Positions 34,074-43,900 of a DNA stretch of 64,000 bases are shown in pieces (position 1 is the stretch's first letter; each line of letters starts with the position of its first letter). This DNA is from Phyllobacteriaceae bacterium (lineage in GTDB: Bacteria; Pseudomonadota; Alphaproteobacteria; Rhizobiales; Rhizobiaceae). The notes under the pieces were generated by a model. The model made no database searches and was not told the DNA's origin. It saw only the letters and a program-made list of their open reading frames with translations. The translations under genes and the position numbers were made by a program. The stretch covers positions 546,140 to 610,139 of the forward strand of contig JADJTR010000012.1 of the NCBI GenBank assembly GCA_016711085.1, read 5' to 3'.

Positions 34074-35171
34074 ATGGGACAGATCACGCTATCCGGCATC
34101 GAACGCACCTATGGCAAACTTCAGGTGCTTCACGACATCAATCTGGAGATAGCCGACGGCGAATTCGTCGTTCTGGTCGGACCTTCGGGCTGCGGAAAAT
34201 CGACGCTGCTGCGCCTGATCGCCGGGCTCGATGCGCCGAGCGCCGGCCGGATCGACATCAACGGCGCGGACGTGACGAAAGTCTCCGCCGCGGCGCGCGG
34301 CCTGGCGATGGTGTTCCAGTCCTACGCCCTCTATCCGCACATGAGCGTGCGGCAGAACCTGGCCTTCGGCCTTGAAAACCAGGGCATGGCCAGGGACGAG
34401 ATTGCCCGGCGCATCGCCGAGGCGGCGCGCATGCTCGAGATCGGCCCCTATCTCGACAGGCGGCCGGGCCAGTTGTCGGGCGGACAGAAACAGCGCGTCG
34501 CCATTGGCCGCGCCGTCGTGCGCAACCCGACCGCGTTCCTGCTCGATGAACCGCTGTCCAATCTCGACGCCGAATTGCGCATCAGCACGCGGGCCGAAAT
34601 CGCCGCGCTGCACAAGCGCCTCGCCACGACGATGATCTATGTGACCCACGACCAGATCGAGGCGATGACGCTTGCCGACCGCATTGTCGTCATGCGGGCC
34701 GGACGCATCGAGCAGATCGGCCGGCCGCTCGACCTCTACAACGCGCCCGCCAATCTGTTCGTCGCCGGCTTCATCGGCGCGCCGCGCATGAACCTGCTGC
34801 CCGTTACCGTCGTCTCCGCCACCGCGGATGCGGTCGCGGTCGAGGGGCCGGGCGGGTTCGCCGCGACCATTGCCGTCGATGGGTCGGGACTGAAACCCGG
34901 CGAGCCGGCGACGCTCGGCATTCGTCCCCACGACATGACGATCGCGGCGCAGGGCGGCGTCGACGCGGAGGTGACGCTGGCCGAGGCGCTGGGGCCGGAA
35001 ACCGTGGTTCACGCCGTTCTTGGCGACGGACAAAAGCTGGTCGCGGTGCTCGCCGGCCAGAATGCCGCGGCGTCGGGAAGCCGGCTTCGCCTCGGCCTTG
35101 ATCCGGCCCGGCTGCATCTGTTCGATCGAAACGGCCTGCGTGCGCCGGCCACTCAGGCAGGGACGAGGTGA
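34074..35171 (+). CDS. ABC transporter ATPase (MsmX/UgpC/MalK type)
   Basis: A 365-aa ATPase with Walker A GPSGCGKST near residues 36-44, Q-loop AMVFQSYALYPHMSVRQNL, signature QLSGGQKQRVAIGRA, Walker B FLLDEPLSNLDAEL and H-loop YVTHDQIEAMTLADR. The C-terminal TOBE-type regulatory domain covers about residues 235-355. It starts 7 bases after permease 2 and completes the CUT1 transporter of the uronate operon. Its last 19 bases overlap the convergent hydrolase gene. Confidence 0.94.
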   Translation: MGQITLSGIERTYGKLQVLHDINLEIADGEFVVLVGPSGCGKSTLLRLIAGLDAPSAGRIDINGADVTKVSAAARGLAMVFQSYALYPHMSVRQNLAFGLENQGMARDEIARRIAEAARMLEIGPYLDRRPGQLSGGQKQRVAIGRAVVRNPTAFLLDEPLSNLDAELRISTRAEIAALHKRLATTMIYVTHDQIEAMTLADRIVVMRAGRIEQIGRPLDLYNAPANLFVAGFIGAPRMNLLPVTVVSATADAVAVEGPGGFAATIAVDGSGLKPGEPATLGIRPHDMTIAAQGGVDAEVTLAEALGPETVVHAVLGDGQKLVAVLAGQNAAASGSRLRLGLDPARLHLFDRNGLRAPATQAGTR

Positions 35172-35986
35172 CGGCCGAAAAACGCCAGCGTCGCTTCCCG
35201 CATGGCAAGCGTTTCGGCGTGCCCGCCCATTGGCTCGCGAACAACGGTCAACATCTCGTCCGCGCCGGCATAGGCGCGGCGCGTCTGGTCCAGCGCCACA
35301 TCGACGGCGGCTGGCGGCGTCAGCGGGTCACGGTCGCCAATGCCGATCAATTGCGGCCGCGGCGCGATGCGCCCGGCGATCTCGCCATTGGCGGCGATAC
35401 GCAGCAGGCCCGGAATCGTCAGGTATATGCCGTGCAGGTCATGGGCGCCGGCCTCGATCAGGCCGGCAAGATCGGCGTAGCAGCACAAATGCGCGACGCA
35501 GGCGATGCGCGGTTCGACGGCCGTCAGCCAGTAACCCAGCGTGGCGCCCATGGAAATGCCGAATACGCCGATCCGCCCGGCCACAATGTCTTGCCGGGCG
35601 GCCAGCCATGCGAACGCGGAATGCTGTTCGCCGAGCATCTGGCCGGCAAGCGACCTGCCCCGCCAAAGAAGCGCTTTGGCGCGAGCGCATTCGTTCGGGT
35701 CCGCACGGGTTCCGAAGGCCGGCATTTCGATCATCAGCGTGGCGAAACCCAGGCGCGCGAATACCGGTCCGAGGGGACCAAGAAGCGCCCTGCGGCCGCC
35801 CAGGAGTTCGTCGGCGCCGATATCGTAGCGCGCGCCATGGGCATGGATGTAGAGCAGGCCGGGCCAGGGTCCGCCGGTTTGCGGCCGGGCGAGGACACCG
35901 CGCACCCTTTCGCCGGTCGCGGTTGCAAATCCGAGGCGTTCGATGACAATTCCGTCCGCTGGCTCAATGTCGCGCGAGACGAGCAA
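35153..35986 (-). CDS. Alpha/beta hydrolase, esterase-like (dienelactone hydrolase / acetyl esterase type)
   Basis: A 277-aa hydrolase with nucleophile elbow FGISMGATLGYW, PGLLYIHAHGARYDIGADEL around the oxyanion hole, GIGDRDPLTPP carrying the likely Asp and GGHAETLAMREA with the His. No signal peptide. The only in-frame early start is TTG 35986, so the true start is uncertain. It is transcribed against the ABC genes and away from kduD. Removal of acyl groups from imported uronate oligomers would fit the context, but this is inference. Confidence 0.8.
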   Translation of the reverse strand: MLVSRDIEPADGIVIERLGFATATGERVRGVLARPQTGGPWPGLLYIHAHGARYDIGADELLGGRRALLGPLGPVFARLGFATLMIEMPAFGTRADPNECARAKALLWRGRSLAGQMLGEQHSAFAWLAARQDIVAGRIGVFGISMGATLGYWLTAVEPRIACVAHLCCYADLAGLIEAGAHDLHGIYLTIPGLLRIAANGEIAGRIAPRPQLIGIGDRDPLTPPAAVDVALDQTRRAYAGADEMLTVVREPMGGHAETLAMREATLAFFGRHLVPA

Positions 35987-36057
35987 GCGGATGGTCGTCG
36001 ATCTCGAAAGCCTTTAGCAATCCGTCCATTCATCCAACCTGCGTCGCGGAGCCAAAC

Positions 36058-36840
36058 ATGAGCGTCGAGTCCCATCTTAAGCACCGGTTCGGGTTGGAAG
36101 GCCAGCGGGCTCTGGTCACCGGCGGAGCCAGCGGCATCGGCCGCGCCATCGCAATCGCCCTGGCTGCGGCGGGCGCCGATGTCGCGATCACCGTCCACAA
36201 GAGGCCAGGTGGGGAAACGCTTGCCGCCATCGGCGCGACCGGACGCAAATCCGCCGCCCTTTCTGTCGACCTCGCCAATCTGGACGCCGAAACGGCCGGT
36301 CGCCTGATGGATGACGCCGATGCGGCGATCGGCCCGGTGTCGATCCTCGTCAACAATGCCGGCATCATTCGCCGCGCCGAATTCCACGACCACGCCGAAG
36401 CCGATTGGCGCGCGGTGATGTCGGCCAATCTCGACGCCGTCTGGTTCCTGTCGCAGTCAGCGGGCCGCCGCATGCGCGAACGCCGCCATGGCCGCATCGT
36501 GATGATCGCGTCGCTGCTGTCGTTCCAGGGCGGCATCCGCGTTCCGGCGTACACGGCCGCCAAGCATGGCGTCGCAGGGCTGACCAAGGCGCTTGCCAAC
36601 GAGCTTGCGCCTCACGGCGTGACCGTCAACGCCATAGCGCCCGGTTACATCACGACCGAAAACACCGAAGCGCTGCGCGCCGACCCGGAGCGCTCCCGCC
36701 AGATCCTCGAGCGCATCCCTGCCGGCCGCTGGGGCCAGCCGGACGACATCGCCGACGCCGCCGTTTTTCTCGCTTCCCCGGCCGCCGCCTACATGAACGG
36801 GCACATCCTGGCGGTCGATGGCGGCTGGCTTGCCCGCTGA
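36058..36840 (+). CDS. kduD: 2-dehydro-3-deoxy-D-gluconate 5-dehydrogenase-like SDR (KduD)
   Basis: A 260-aa classical SDR: TGGASGIGRAIAIALAAAGA near residues 21-40, VNNAGIIRRAEFHDH, SLLSFQGGIRVPAYTAAKHG with the Ser and Tyr-x3-Lys, NAIAPGYITTENTEALRADP and AVFLASPAAAYMNGHILAVD. The NTEALRAD and GGIRVPAYTAAKH segments are typical of KduD. It reduces the KduI product to 2-keto-3-deoxygluconate. It is followed after 16 bases by the sugar kinase. Confidence 0.92.
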   Translation: MSVESHLKHRFGLEGQRALVTGGASGIGRAIAIALAAAGADVAITVHKRPGGETLAAIGATGRKSAALSVDLANLDAETAGRLMDDADAAIGPVSILVNNAGIIRRAEFHDHAEADWRAVMSANLDAVWFLSQSAGRRMRERRHGRIVMIASLLSFQGGIRVPAYTAAKHGVAGLTKALANELAPHGVTVNAIAPGYITTENTEALRADPERSRQILERIPAGRWGQPDDIADAAVFLASPAAAYMNGHILAVDGGWLAR

Positions 36841-36856
36841 ACGGGAGGCGAGGCCG

Positions 36857-37768
36857 ATGGTCAAGCCCGCCACGCCGGTGTTCCTTTCAATCGGCGAATG
36901 CATGCTGGAGTTCTCCCATCGCGTCGAGAACGACTGGAGTCTCGGCTTTGCCGGCGACACGTTGAACACTGCCTGGTATTTTCGGATGCATGCGCGCGCA
37001 CCGTGGGAAGCTGCCTATTTCACGCGCCTGGGGCAGGATGCGTTTTCGGATCGAATCGCCGGCTTTCTGGAGGAAAACCGCATTTCGACGCGCTGGATTG
37101 CGCGTGATTGCGCGCGTCAGCCCGGTCTCTACCTGATCGATACGCCGAAGGGCGAACGCTCTTTCACCTATTGGCGCAGCCAATCGGCGGCGCGTTTGCT
37201 CGCCGACGATGAAGTGCTCGTGCGCGAAGCCCTGGCCGGAGCGCAAGCGATTTACTTTTCCGGGATCACGCTCGCCATTCTCGCGCCGGATCGCCGCCGA
37301 TTCCTGCTTGGGGAAATCGCAGCGCAAAAGAAGGCCGGAAAACCGGTCGCCTTCGATCCCAACATCCGCCCGCGCCTTTGGGAAAGCGCCGATGCGATGC
37401 GGGCCGCAATCAAGGACGCCGCCGCCGTGTCGACAATCCTGTTGCCGAGCTTCGATGACGAGCGGATGCATTTCGGCGATGTTTCGCTGGCCGCCTGCGC
37501 GCGACGCTACAGCGGTGTCGGCGTGGCCGAAATCATGGTCAAAAACGGCGGCGGACCGATGCTGTACGCCGATGGCGGCGGCATGATCGAAATCGTCGGG
37601 TTGCCAATTGTCGAGCCGGTGGACACGACCGGAGCCGGGGATGCCTTCAACGGCGCCTTCCTTGCCGCCCGACTTGCCGGGGCGGTTGCCGATGCCGCTG
37701 TGCGCCAGGCGCACGAATGCGCATCCGCGGTCGTTCGCCATCGCGGCGCCCTGATTCCGATGCCATAG
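36857..37768 (+). CDS. kdgK: PfkB-family sugar kinase, probable KDG kinase
   Basis: A 303-aa ribokinase-like enzyme: FLSIGECMLEFSHR at the N-terminus, LGFAGDTLNTAWYF (GGD-like substrate loop), KPVAFDPNIRPRLWESADAM and the C-terminal PfkB signature DTTGAGDAFNGAFLAARL with the catalytic Asp. These segments are characteristic of 2-dehydro-3-deoxygluconokinase. ATG 36857 has GGGAGGCGAGG upstream. It would turn KDG into KDPG; no KDPG aldolase gene is in the window. Confidence 0.9.
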   Translation: MVKPATPVFLSIGECMLEFSHRVENDWSLGFAGDTLNTAWYFRMHARAPWEAAYFTRLGQDAFSDRIAGFLEENRISTRWIARDCARQPGLYLIDTPKGERSFTYWRSQSAARLLADDEVLVREALAGAQAIYFSGITLAILAPDRRRFLLGEIAAQKKAGKPVAFDPNIRPRLWESADAMRAAIKDAAAVSTILLPSFDDERMHFGDVSLAACARRYSGVGVAEIMVKNGGGPMLYADGGGMIEIVGLPIVEPVDTTGAGDAFNGAFLAARLAGAVADAAVRQAHECASAVVRHRGALIPMP

Positions 37769-37956
37769 CGGGCAGCCGCGCGCCAATCGTGGCTTGCAGC
37801 AACCGCCAGATCGTTCATTGCCTTCTCAAATCCCGGTGCGGCAAGGCTCCCCGGTCTTGGTCCGGAAAACGGCTGAAGACCGAACACCTCGACTTTGTGT
37901 CGGCGAATGCGGCAGCAGGCCAAAACCGTCGACCGCAAAGCAGTTTCCTGCCCCGT

Positions 37957-38638
37957 CTACCCGGCCGCTCTCATTCGAGGCTCCTGAGCCGCGAACCCAT
38001 CCGCATTGCGCGCTGCTTCTTCCGCGCGTGCCGCGGCGCCTTCGGGCGAACATCCCAAGGCCCTCAAAATGGCGCGAAGAAAATCCGGAATCGCCTTCGC
38101 GTCGGACTTTCCGGCGCCGAACAGGAACGCCGCCTGCTCGACAAGCGCTACGACGATGCGGACGGCGATGTCGACGGAACCGACTCCCGAGTTGTCCGGA
38201 CTCCTGCGCATTGGTCAAATCTCCCCGAAGGCGCGCCTGCACTGCCTCGGCGACATTCGGCAACGCGACGATGGCGCGCGACACGAGGCGCGCCTGAATC
38301 GGCGCGCCGGCAAGGTCTCTTAGGAAAATCGTCAATGCCGTCGCCATACGGGTCAAAGGCTCGCCCACGGCCAGACGGGCGGGCTCATGGCGTTCCGCCA
38401 GCTCGGCGATGAGCGAATCGCCCAAAGCGGCTTCGAGAGAAGCAAGGTCCGGGAAGTGAAGATAGAACGTGCCCTTTGCCATGCCCGCCGCCTGCGTAAC
38501 GGATTCGATCGTCACCGAAGGCGCATTCGGGTCGGCGTAACAAAACCGCGCGGCCTCGAGAATTGCCGCACGCGTGCGGGCCCGTTTCTCGCGGCCGATT
38601 TCCGCGCGACGCTCAAGATTGATTCGCGCCATGCCCAT
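37957..38638 (-). CDS. TetR-family regulator (one frameshift)
   Basis: The N-terminal helix-turn-helix is TRAAILEAARFCYA, SVTIESVTQAAGMAKGTFYL and HFPDLASLEAAL. The C-terminal ligand domain continues in another frame (VGSVDIAVRIVVALVEQ...ILRALGCSPEGA). The region is one base too long: dropping one G of GGG near 38190 joins GQLG to VGSVD and gives a 226-aa protein. It lies 125 bases downstream of the flavin monooxygenase gene on the same strand. It is the likely regulator of that gene and of the molybdoenzyme operon across the promoter. Confidence 0.8.
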
Positions 38639-38763
38639 TCCTTTCCCGTTGTCCGGAACGCCGCTGCCCCGGGCGGTTGCCCGGCGTCGAAGCCGGCGTA
38701 TCGGCTTTCGCGCTTCCCGATTGCGGCCTCGTTGTCACCGAGGCCGCAACCGATCCTTGTCGC

Positions 38764-40633
38764 CTATCGACGGCGGTCCATTCGCGCCGCCCGATCGAAC
38801 CGAGCCCGTACGGATCTGGCGCCCCGGCAGGTCATTGCGGGCCGCGGCCCAAGATATGACCCAAGGGCATCGCCAAGCACCGCCCCCGGATTTTCGCTTT
38901 CGCCCGAATGACGCCAGCATACAACCCTATCAGGACGAACCAACAGTGCGCCCTTCGACGAAATGCCGCGGAACTGCGCCCACGCCAGACGCGGGTCGAA
39001 CAGATCGCCGTCGATATGCCCGATACGAACCGCGTCGAGCGGCAGGTCGTGCGCGGCGGCAAGGGCGGCGGCGGCGGAACACCAATCCTGGCCTTCCTCT
39101 CCGGCGACAAGCAGCCAGCGTCCGGGTTTGACCAGGTCTTTCATCGCGCTCCTGTTTCCATAAGCATCATCGATCCAGGCATGCGGCAGCGGGCTGCCGG
39201 GAAAGGTGCCTGGCTCGTAGAGCCGGATATCGTCAATGGCGTCCGGCTCCGCCGACCCGTCCGGGACAATAGCCGCCGACCGGTAGCGATAGCCATATTC
39301 GACGTTCAGCTCATTGGCTTCCATGCTGAGCGCGCGGATCACCCTGAGCGCGCCCTGCCGGCGTTCCTCATCCTCCGGCCGGTCGCTCAACACACGCTTC
39401 ACCTGCGCCCAGTTTTCTTCGGCCGTCAGTTCGTGCGAAAGGCCGAAAGCCCGGCCAATGCCCAAATGCGCCATCGAGTTTTCCATCGAGCGCTGGACGT
39501 TTCGTCCGTCGACGGGCCGCCGCTCGGCTTCGTAGGTGTCGAGTATGGTCTCGTCGGCCTGCCCCTTGAGGACGGCGGCGATTTTCCAGCAGAGATTGTG
39601 CGCGTCCTGGATGCCGCTGGTCAGTCCCAGGCCGCCGGTAGGCGGATGGCGATGGGCGGCGTCGCCGACAAGGAACACCCGCCCTTCGCGGAACTTCGCC
39701 GCGATCATGCCTTCGAGCGCCCAGCGGGTAACCTTGTGGACGGTTATCGGCAGGTCGGGAATCCCGAGGGCAAGGCGCATGTTGGCCACGATCTGCGCGT
39801 CTGTGAAGTCCCTGGGCGCATCGCCGAGATAGGTGATGTGGAAAACCCATTCCTCGCTTTCGGGACCCCAGCGCGTCGGTCCCATCGGAACCAGTACTGC
39901 CATCTCGCCGATCGCCGGGCACCAGATCCAGCGGATGAGCACGTCGGGGTCTTTCGCCAGACTAGAGAGGTCGGCGGAGACATGGGCGCTCGCCGTTTGC
40001 GCGATCACCCCCATCCCTTCATTGGCGATGCCGACCAATCGCGGAACCGTCCTGCCGCCGTCGCAGCCGAGCAGGTAGCGTGCGCGAACCGTGTACTCGG
40101 CGCCGGTGTCGTGATTGCGGATCCAGGCCGTGACGCCATCGCCATCTTGCTCAAGTCGCGTGAGTTCGTGATGGAAGCGGACATTGCCGGGATTGAGCGC
40201 CTCGGCGCGCGCCTTCATGATCGGTTCCAGACGAATCTGCGGCAGGTTGGCGGTGCGGCAGGGACTCGCCTGCACCCAGTTGAGATTTTCGTAGCCGCAC
40301 CCCCAGGATTCGATCTTGGCGATCAGGCTGCCCATGGCCGGATCGGCCCCGGCGAACCCGGCGTACCAGCCCATGGCCCGCATGTTCTCGGCCGGCGTGC
40401 TCTGGGCGTAGATCGCATCGGCGATGCCGGCGTCCTCGAGGATCTCCATCGTGCGCTGGTTAAGCACATGCGCCTTGGGAAGAATCGAGGTCGTTGGAAA
40501 GGCGTTGACGAGGGAGATGCGCGATGCCGAGTTGCGACAGCAGCATCGAGCTGGTCAGGCCGGCGCCGCCGCCTCCGACGACAAGGACGGGCACGTCAAG
40601 GTCGGCTGCCGTGGACGGGTGTTCTTGGTTCAT
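38764..40633 (-). CDS. FAD-dependent aromatic monooxygenase (phenol hydroxylase/MhpA type, one frameshift)
   Basis: FAD motif VLVVGGGGAGLTSSMLLSQLG lies just after the start. The rest is in a second frame: HVLNQRTMEILEDAG, YLLGCDGGRTVPRLVG (DG motif), GRVFLVGDAAHRHPPTGGLG (GD motif) and a C-terminal thioredoxin-like region ending near GALLVRPDRVVCW. One extra C near 40515 causes the break; removing it restores the expected LLVNAFPTTSILPKAHVLNQR continuity. About 622 aa after correction. It hydroxylates an aromatic ring with NAD(P)H and oxygen. It is divergent from the molybdoenzyme operon and shares its promoter region. Confidence 0.88.
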
Positions 40634-40766
40634 GCTGCGGTCTCCTCCGTTGGTTTTCTGTAGTCCTCGGGTCCGGTCGCAACCGGCGGGCATCGAGCCG
40701 GTCGCGACTGGCGAAACGGTGCGCCGCCGCTCGCGGCCTGCGGCACATTTTCAGGGTTGTCGTTCT

Positions 40767-40778
40767 CCCCCCCCCCCC
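40767..40778. repeat. Run of twelve C
   Basis: Twelve consecutive C in the promoter region between the flavin monooxygenase and the molybdoenzyme operon, 15 bases before a candidate TetR operator. The count may be unreliable because homopolymers elsewhere in this sequence seem to carry errors. Confidence 0.7.
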
Positions 40779-40792
40779 GTCAATTCTGGTAT

Positions 40793-40806
40793 TGACTATA
40801 TGGTCA
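40793..40806. promoter_or_regulatory. Candidate TetR operator
   Basis: TGACTATATGGTCA is a near-perfect palindrome (12 of 14 positions symmetric). It lies 42 bases before the leader ORF and upstream of the divergent monooxygenase, so a repressor bound here could control both. The TetR gene at 37957-38638 is the obvious candidate. Confidence 0.45.
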
Positions 40807-40847
40807 TTTTGAGATTATCGTCAATTTGAAATCGGAGGGAGGAACCG

Positions 40848-40943
40848 ATGACGATAATTTTCATGCCGCGCACCAACGCGGCGGAGCGGCCCTTGCACAT
40901 GAATGGCTCCGGATCCCGTCGGTTCGGGAGGGCCAAACCGTGA
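40848..40943 (+). CDS. 31-aa leader ORF coupled to the molybdoenzyme gene
   Basis: ATG 40848 has the best ribosome-binding site of the region (GGAGGGAGG at short spacing) and opens MTIIFMPRTNAAERPLHMNG. After 31 codons its TGA overlaps the GTG start of the large subunit (GTGA). A stronger site than that of the following gene, plus the overlap, suggests translational coupling. It could be a leader peptide that sets the expression of the large subunit, or a small protein of its own. I know no family for it. Confidence 0.45.
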   Translation: MTIIFMPRTNAAERPLHMNGSGSRRFGRAKP

Positions 40944-43900
40944 AAACGATAAGAATCTCGCTGCGCCGACAGCTCCTGAAAACCATCCTCGTCGTCCTGC
41001 CCAAGGTGATGAACAGCGCGGCCAAACGTGCGCCCGCCTATGCCGAGCGATTGAAGCAGCGCGATGTCGTCGCCTGGATCGGACTCATGGACGGAAGCAT
41101 CGGCCGCATCGTGGAAATCCGCGGCGGCCGGTTCAATTCGCGTCCCGGCAAATCCGACGCCGCCCAGGTGACGATGAAGTTCAAGGACGTGGCGACGGCG
41201 TTGAAATTCGTTCTGCCCGGCCGCGACCAGGGCGAGATCATCCATGCGGCCAAGAATTTCAAGATGGCCGCCGCCGGCCCCGACGAAACGCTGGTCTGGT
41301 TTACCCAAACCCTTGCGATGAGCGACACGGCAAGCCTGCCAATGGGCACGGTCATGCCGGATGGCAGCCGGCGCTTCACCACCGGCACCAATGGCGGGCC
41401 CCTGTTTGTCTATGTCAAGGACGGCCGCATTCTGCGCGTGACGCCGATCGAGTTCGATGCTTCCGACCCCGAGACCTGGACGATCGAGGCGCGCGGCCGG
41501 AAATTCAGCCCGCCCCGCAAGGGACTGGTCGCGCCGCACGCGTTGACGCTGAAATCGCTGGTCTATTCCGACAAGAGAATCCTGCATCCGATGAAGCGGG
41601 TGGATTTCGATCCCGATGGCGAGCGCAACCCGCAAAATCGCGGCAAGTCCGGTTATGTGCGGATCAGCTGGGACGAGGCGTTCGACCTCGTCGCCCGGGA
41701 AATCAAGCGCCAGAAACGCGTACACGGGCCGGGCTCAATCACCTTCCCGATGTCATCGCACCACCAATGGGGCAATGTCGGTTACTACCTCAGCGCGCTG
41801 ATGCGCTTTGCCAACCTGATCGGCTTCACCCGCATGGCCGCGAACCCGGACAGCTGGGAAGGCTGGTACTGGGGCGCCATGCACCACTACGGCAATTCGA
41901 TGCGGGTGGGGGTGCCGTCCGGTTATGGCGGCGTCGAGGACGCGCTCAAAGAAGCCGAGATGATGGTCTTTTGGTCATGCGATCCCGAAAGCACCAATGG
42001 CGCCTATGCGGGATTCGAGGGCACGCCGCGGCGGCTTTGGGCCAAGGAACTGGGCGTGGAATTCGTTCATATCGATCCGCACATGAATCCGACCGCTCAG
42101 CTTCTGGGCGGGCGCTGGATCCCGGTCCGGCCGCAGACGGACGCGGCATTGGCGCAGGCGATCATGTATGTCTGGGTGACCGAGGGGCTCTACGACAAGG
42201 ACTATGTCGCCACCCGGACCACCGGCTTCGAGGAATGGAAGGCCTATCTTCTGGGCGAGGCCGACGGCGTGCCGAAGACGCCAGAGTGGCAAGAGGCCGA
42301 GACGGGAGTGCCTGCCAAGGACGTCCGGGCGCTGGCCCGCAAATGGGGCAATCGCAAAGTCTATCTGGCGATCGGCATGACCGGCGCCGGGTTCGGCGGC
42401 GCCGGGCGCGGCGCAACCGGCCAGCAATGGGCGCGCTCAATGGTCATGATGATGGCCATGCAGGGCTGGGGCAAGCCGGGGGTCAACATCGGCGGGTTGC
42501 AAATCGGCGTTCCCTCAGACGTGCACTTCTATTTCCCGGGCTATGCTGACGGAGGCATTTCCGGCGAGCTCAATTTCAACGCCAACGCCGCCAACAACTA
42601 CCAGCGCATGCCGCATGTGCTGACCATCAACCCGGTCAAACAGCAGGTGCCGCGCCAGCAATTGCCTGACGCGATCATTGACGGCCATGCCGAGGGCTAC
42701 GTCTGGGATGGCATGAGCCAGGAGGCGCAGTTCGCCCCCTTCACCTACCCGATGCCGGGCTATTCGCCGATCCACATGATCTATCGCTACGGTGGATCGG
42801 CGCTGAGCACGGTCACGAAATCGGGCCGCTGGATCGAGGCCTATCGGCACGACAGCATCGATTTCGTCGTCAACCAGTCGATCTGGATGGAGGGCGAGGC
42901 GCAATTCGCCGATGTCATCCTGCCCGCCTGCACTGCGCTCGAACGCTGGGATATCGGCGAATGGTCGAATGCCGGGGGCTATGGCCATCACGGATTTCTT
43001 ACGGTCAACCACCGCATCATCGCGATGCAGCACAAGTGCATAGAACCCTTGGGCGAGTCGAAGTCGGACTACGACATCTTCACCGGCATCCTGAATCGGA
43101 TGGGCCTCGGCTCGATGTTCACCGAGGGCGGCGGCGAGCTCGATTGGGTCAAGCGGGTGTTCGACGGCTCCGACCTGCCCGACCAAGTCAAGTGGAAGGA
43201 GTTTTGCCGCAAAGGCTATTTCGTCGTGCCGCCGGAGAAACCGGATCTGCGCCAGCCGGTCGACATGCGCTGGTTCGCCGAGGGTCGCAAAAAAGACCTG
43301 CCGGAGCCCTCGCCCTTGCCGTCGCAATTCGCCGAGGAGTTTCTCGAGGGATTGCAAACGCCGAGCGGCAAGCTCGAATTCGTCCCGGAAATCCTCAAGC
43401 GCAACACGGCCGATAATCCCGAGCGCCCGCCGCTCAACCGTTACCTGCCATCTTGGGAGGGAATGCAAAGCGAGCTGGCGCGGCGTTACCCGCTGCAACT
43501 GATCGCCACCCACAGCCGCTACAGTTTCCACACTTTCGCCGATGGCAAGAACAGCGCCGTCAACCAGATCGAGGATCATCGCGCACTGATCGGCGGACAC
43601 CGCTTCTATCTGTTGCGGCTCAATCCCGAGGATGCCGCCGCCAAGGGCATAGGCCATCGCGACCTGGTCAAGGTTTTCAATGACCGCGGGGCTGTCATCT
43701 GCGCCGCCGACGTCTCGCCGCTCGTGAAGCAGGGCGTCGTCAAGTCCTACGAGGCGAGCGCTGAATTCGAGATGATCGAAATCGCCGGCGAGACCGTCGA
43801 GATCGGCGGCTGCCTGAACCTGCTCACCCCGGACAGGTCGCAAACCAAGGGCACCAGTTCGATGGCGCCCAATTCCTGCCTGGTCGCCATCGAGAAATGG

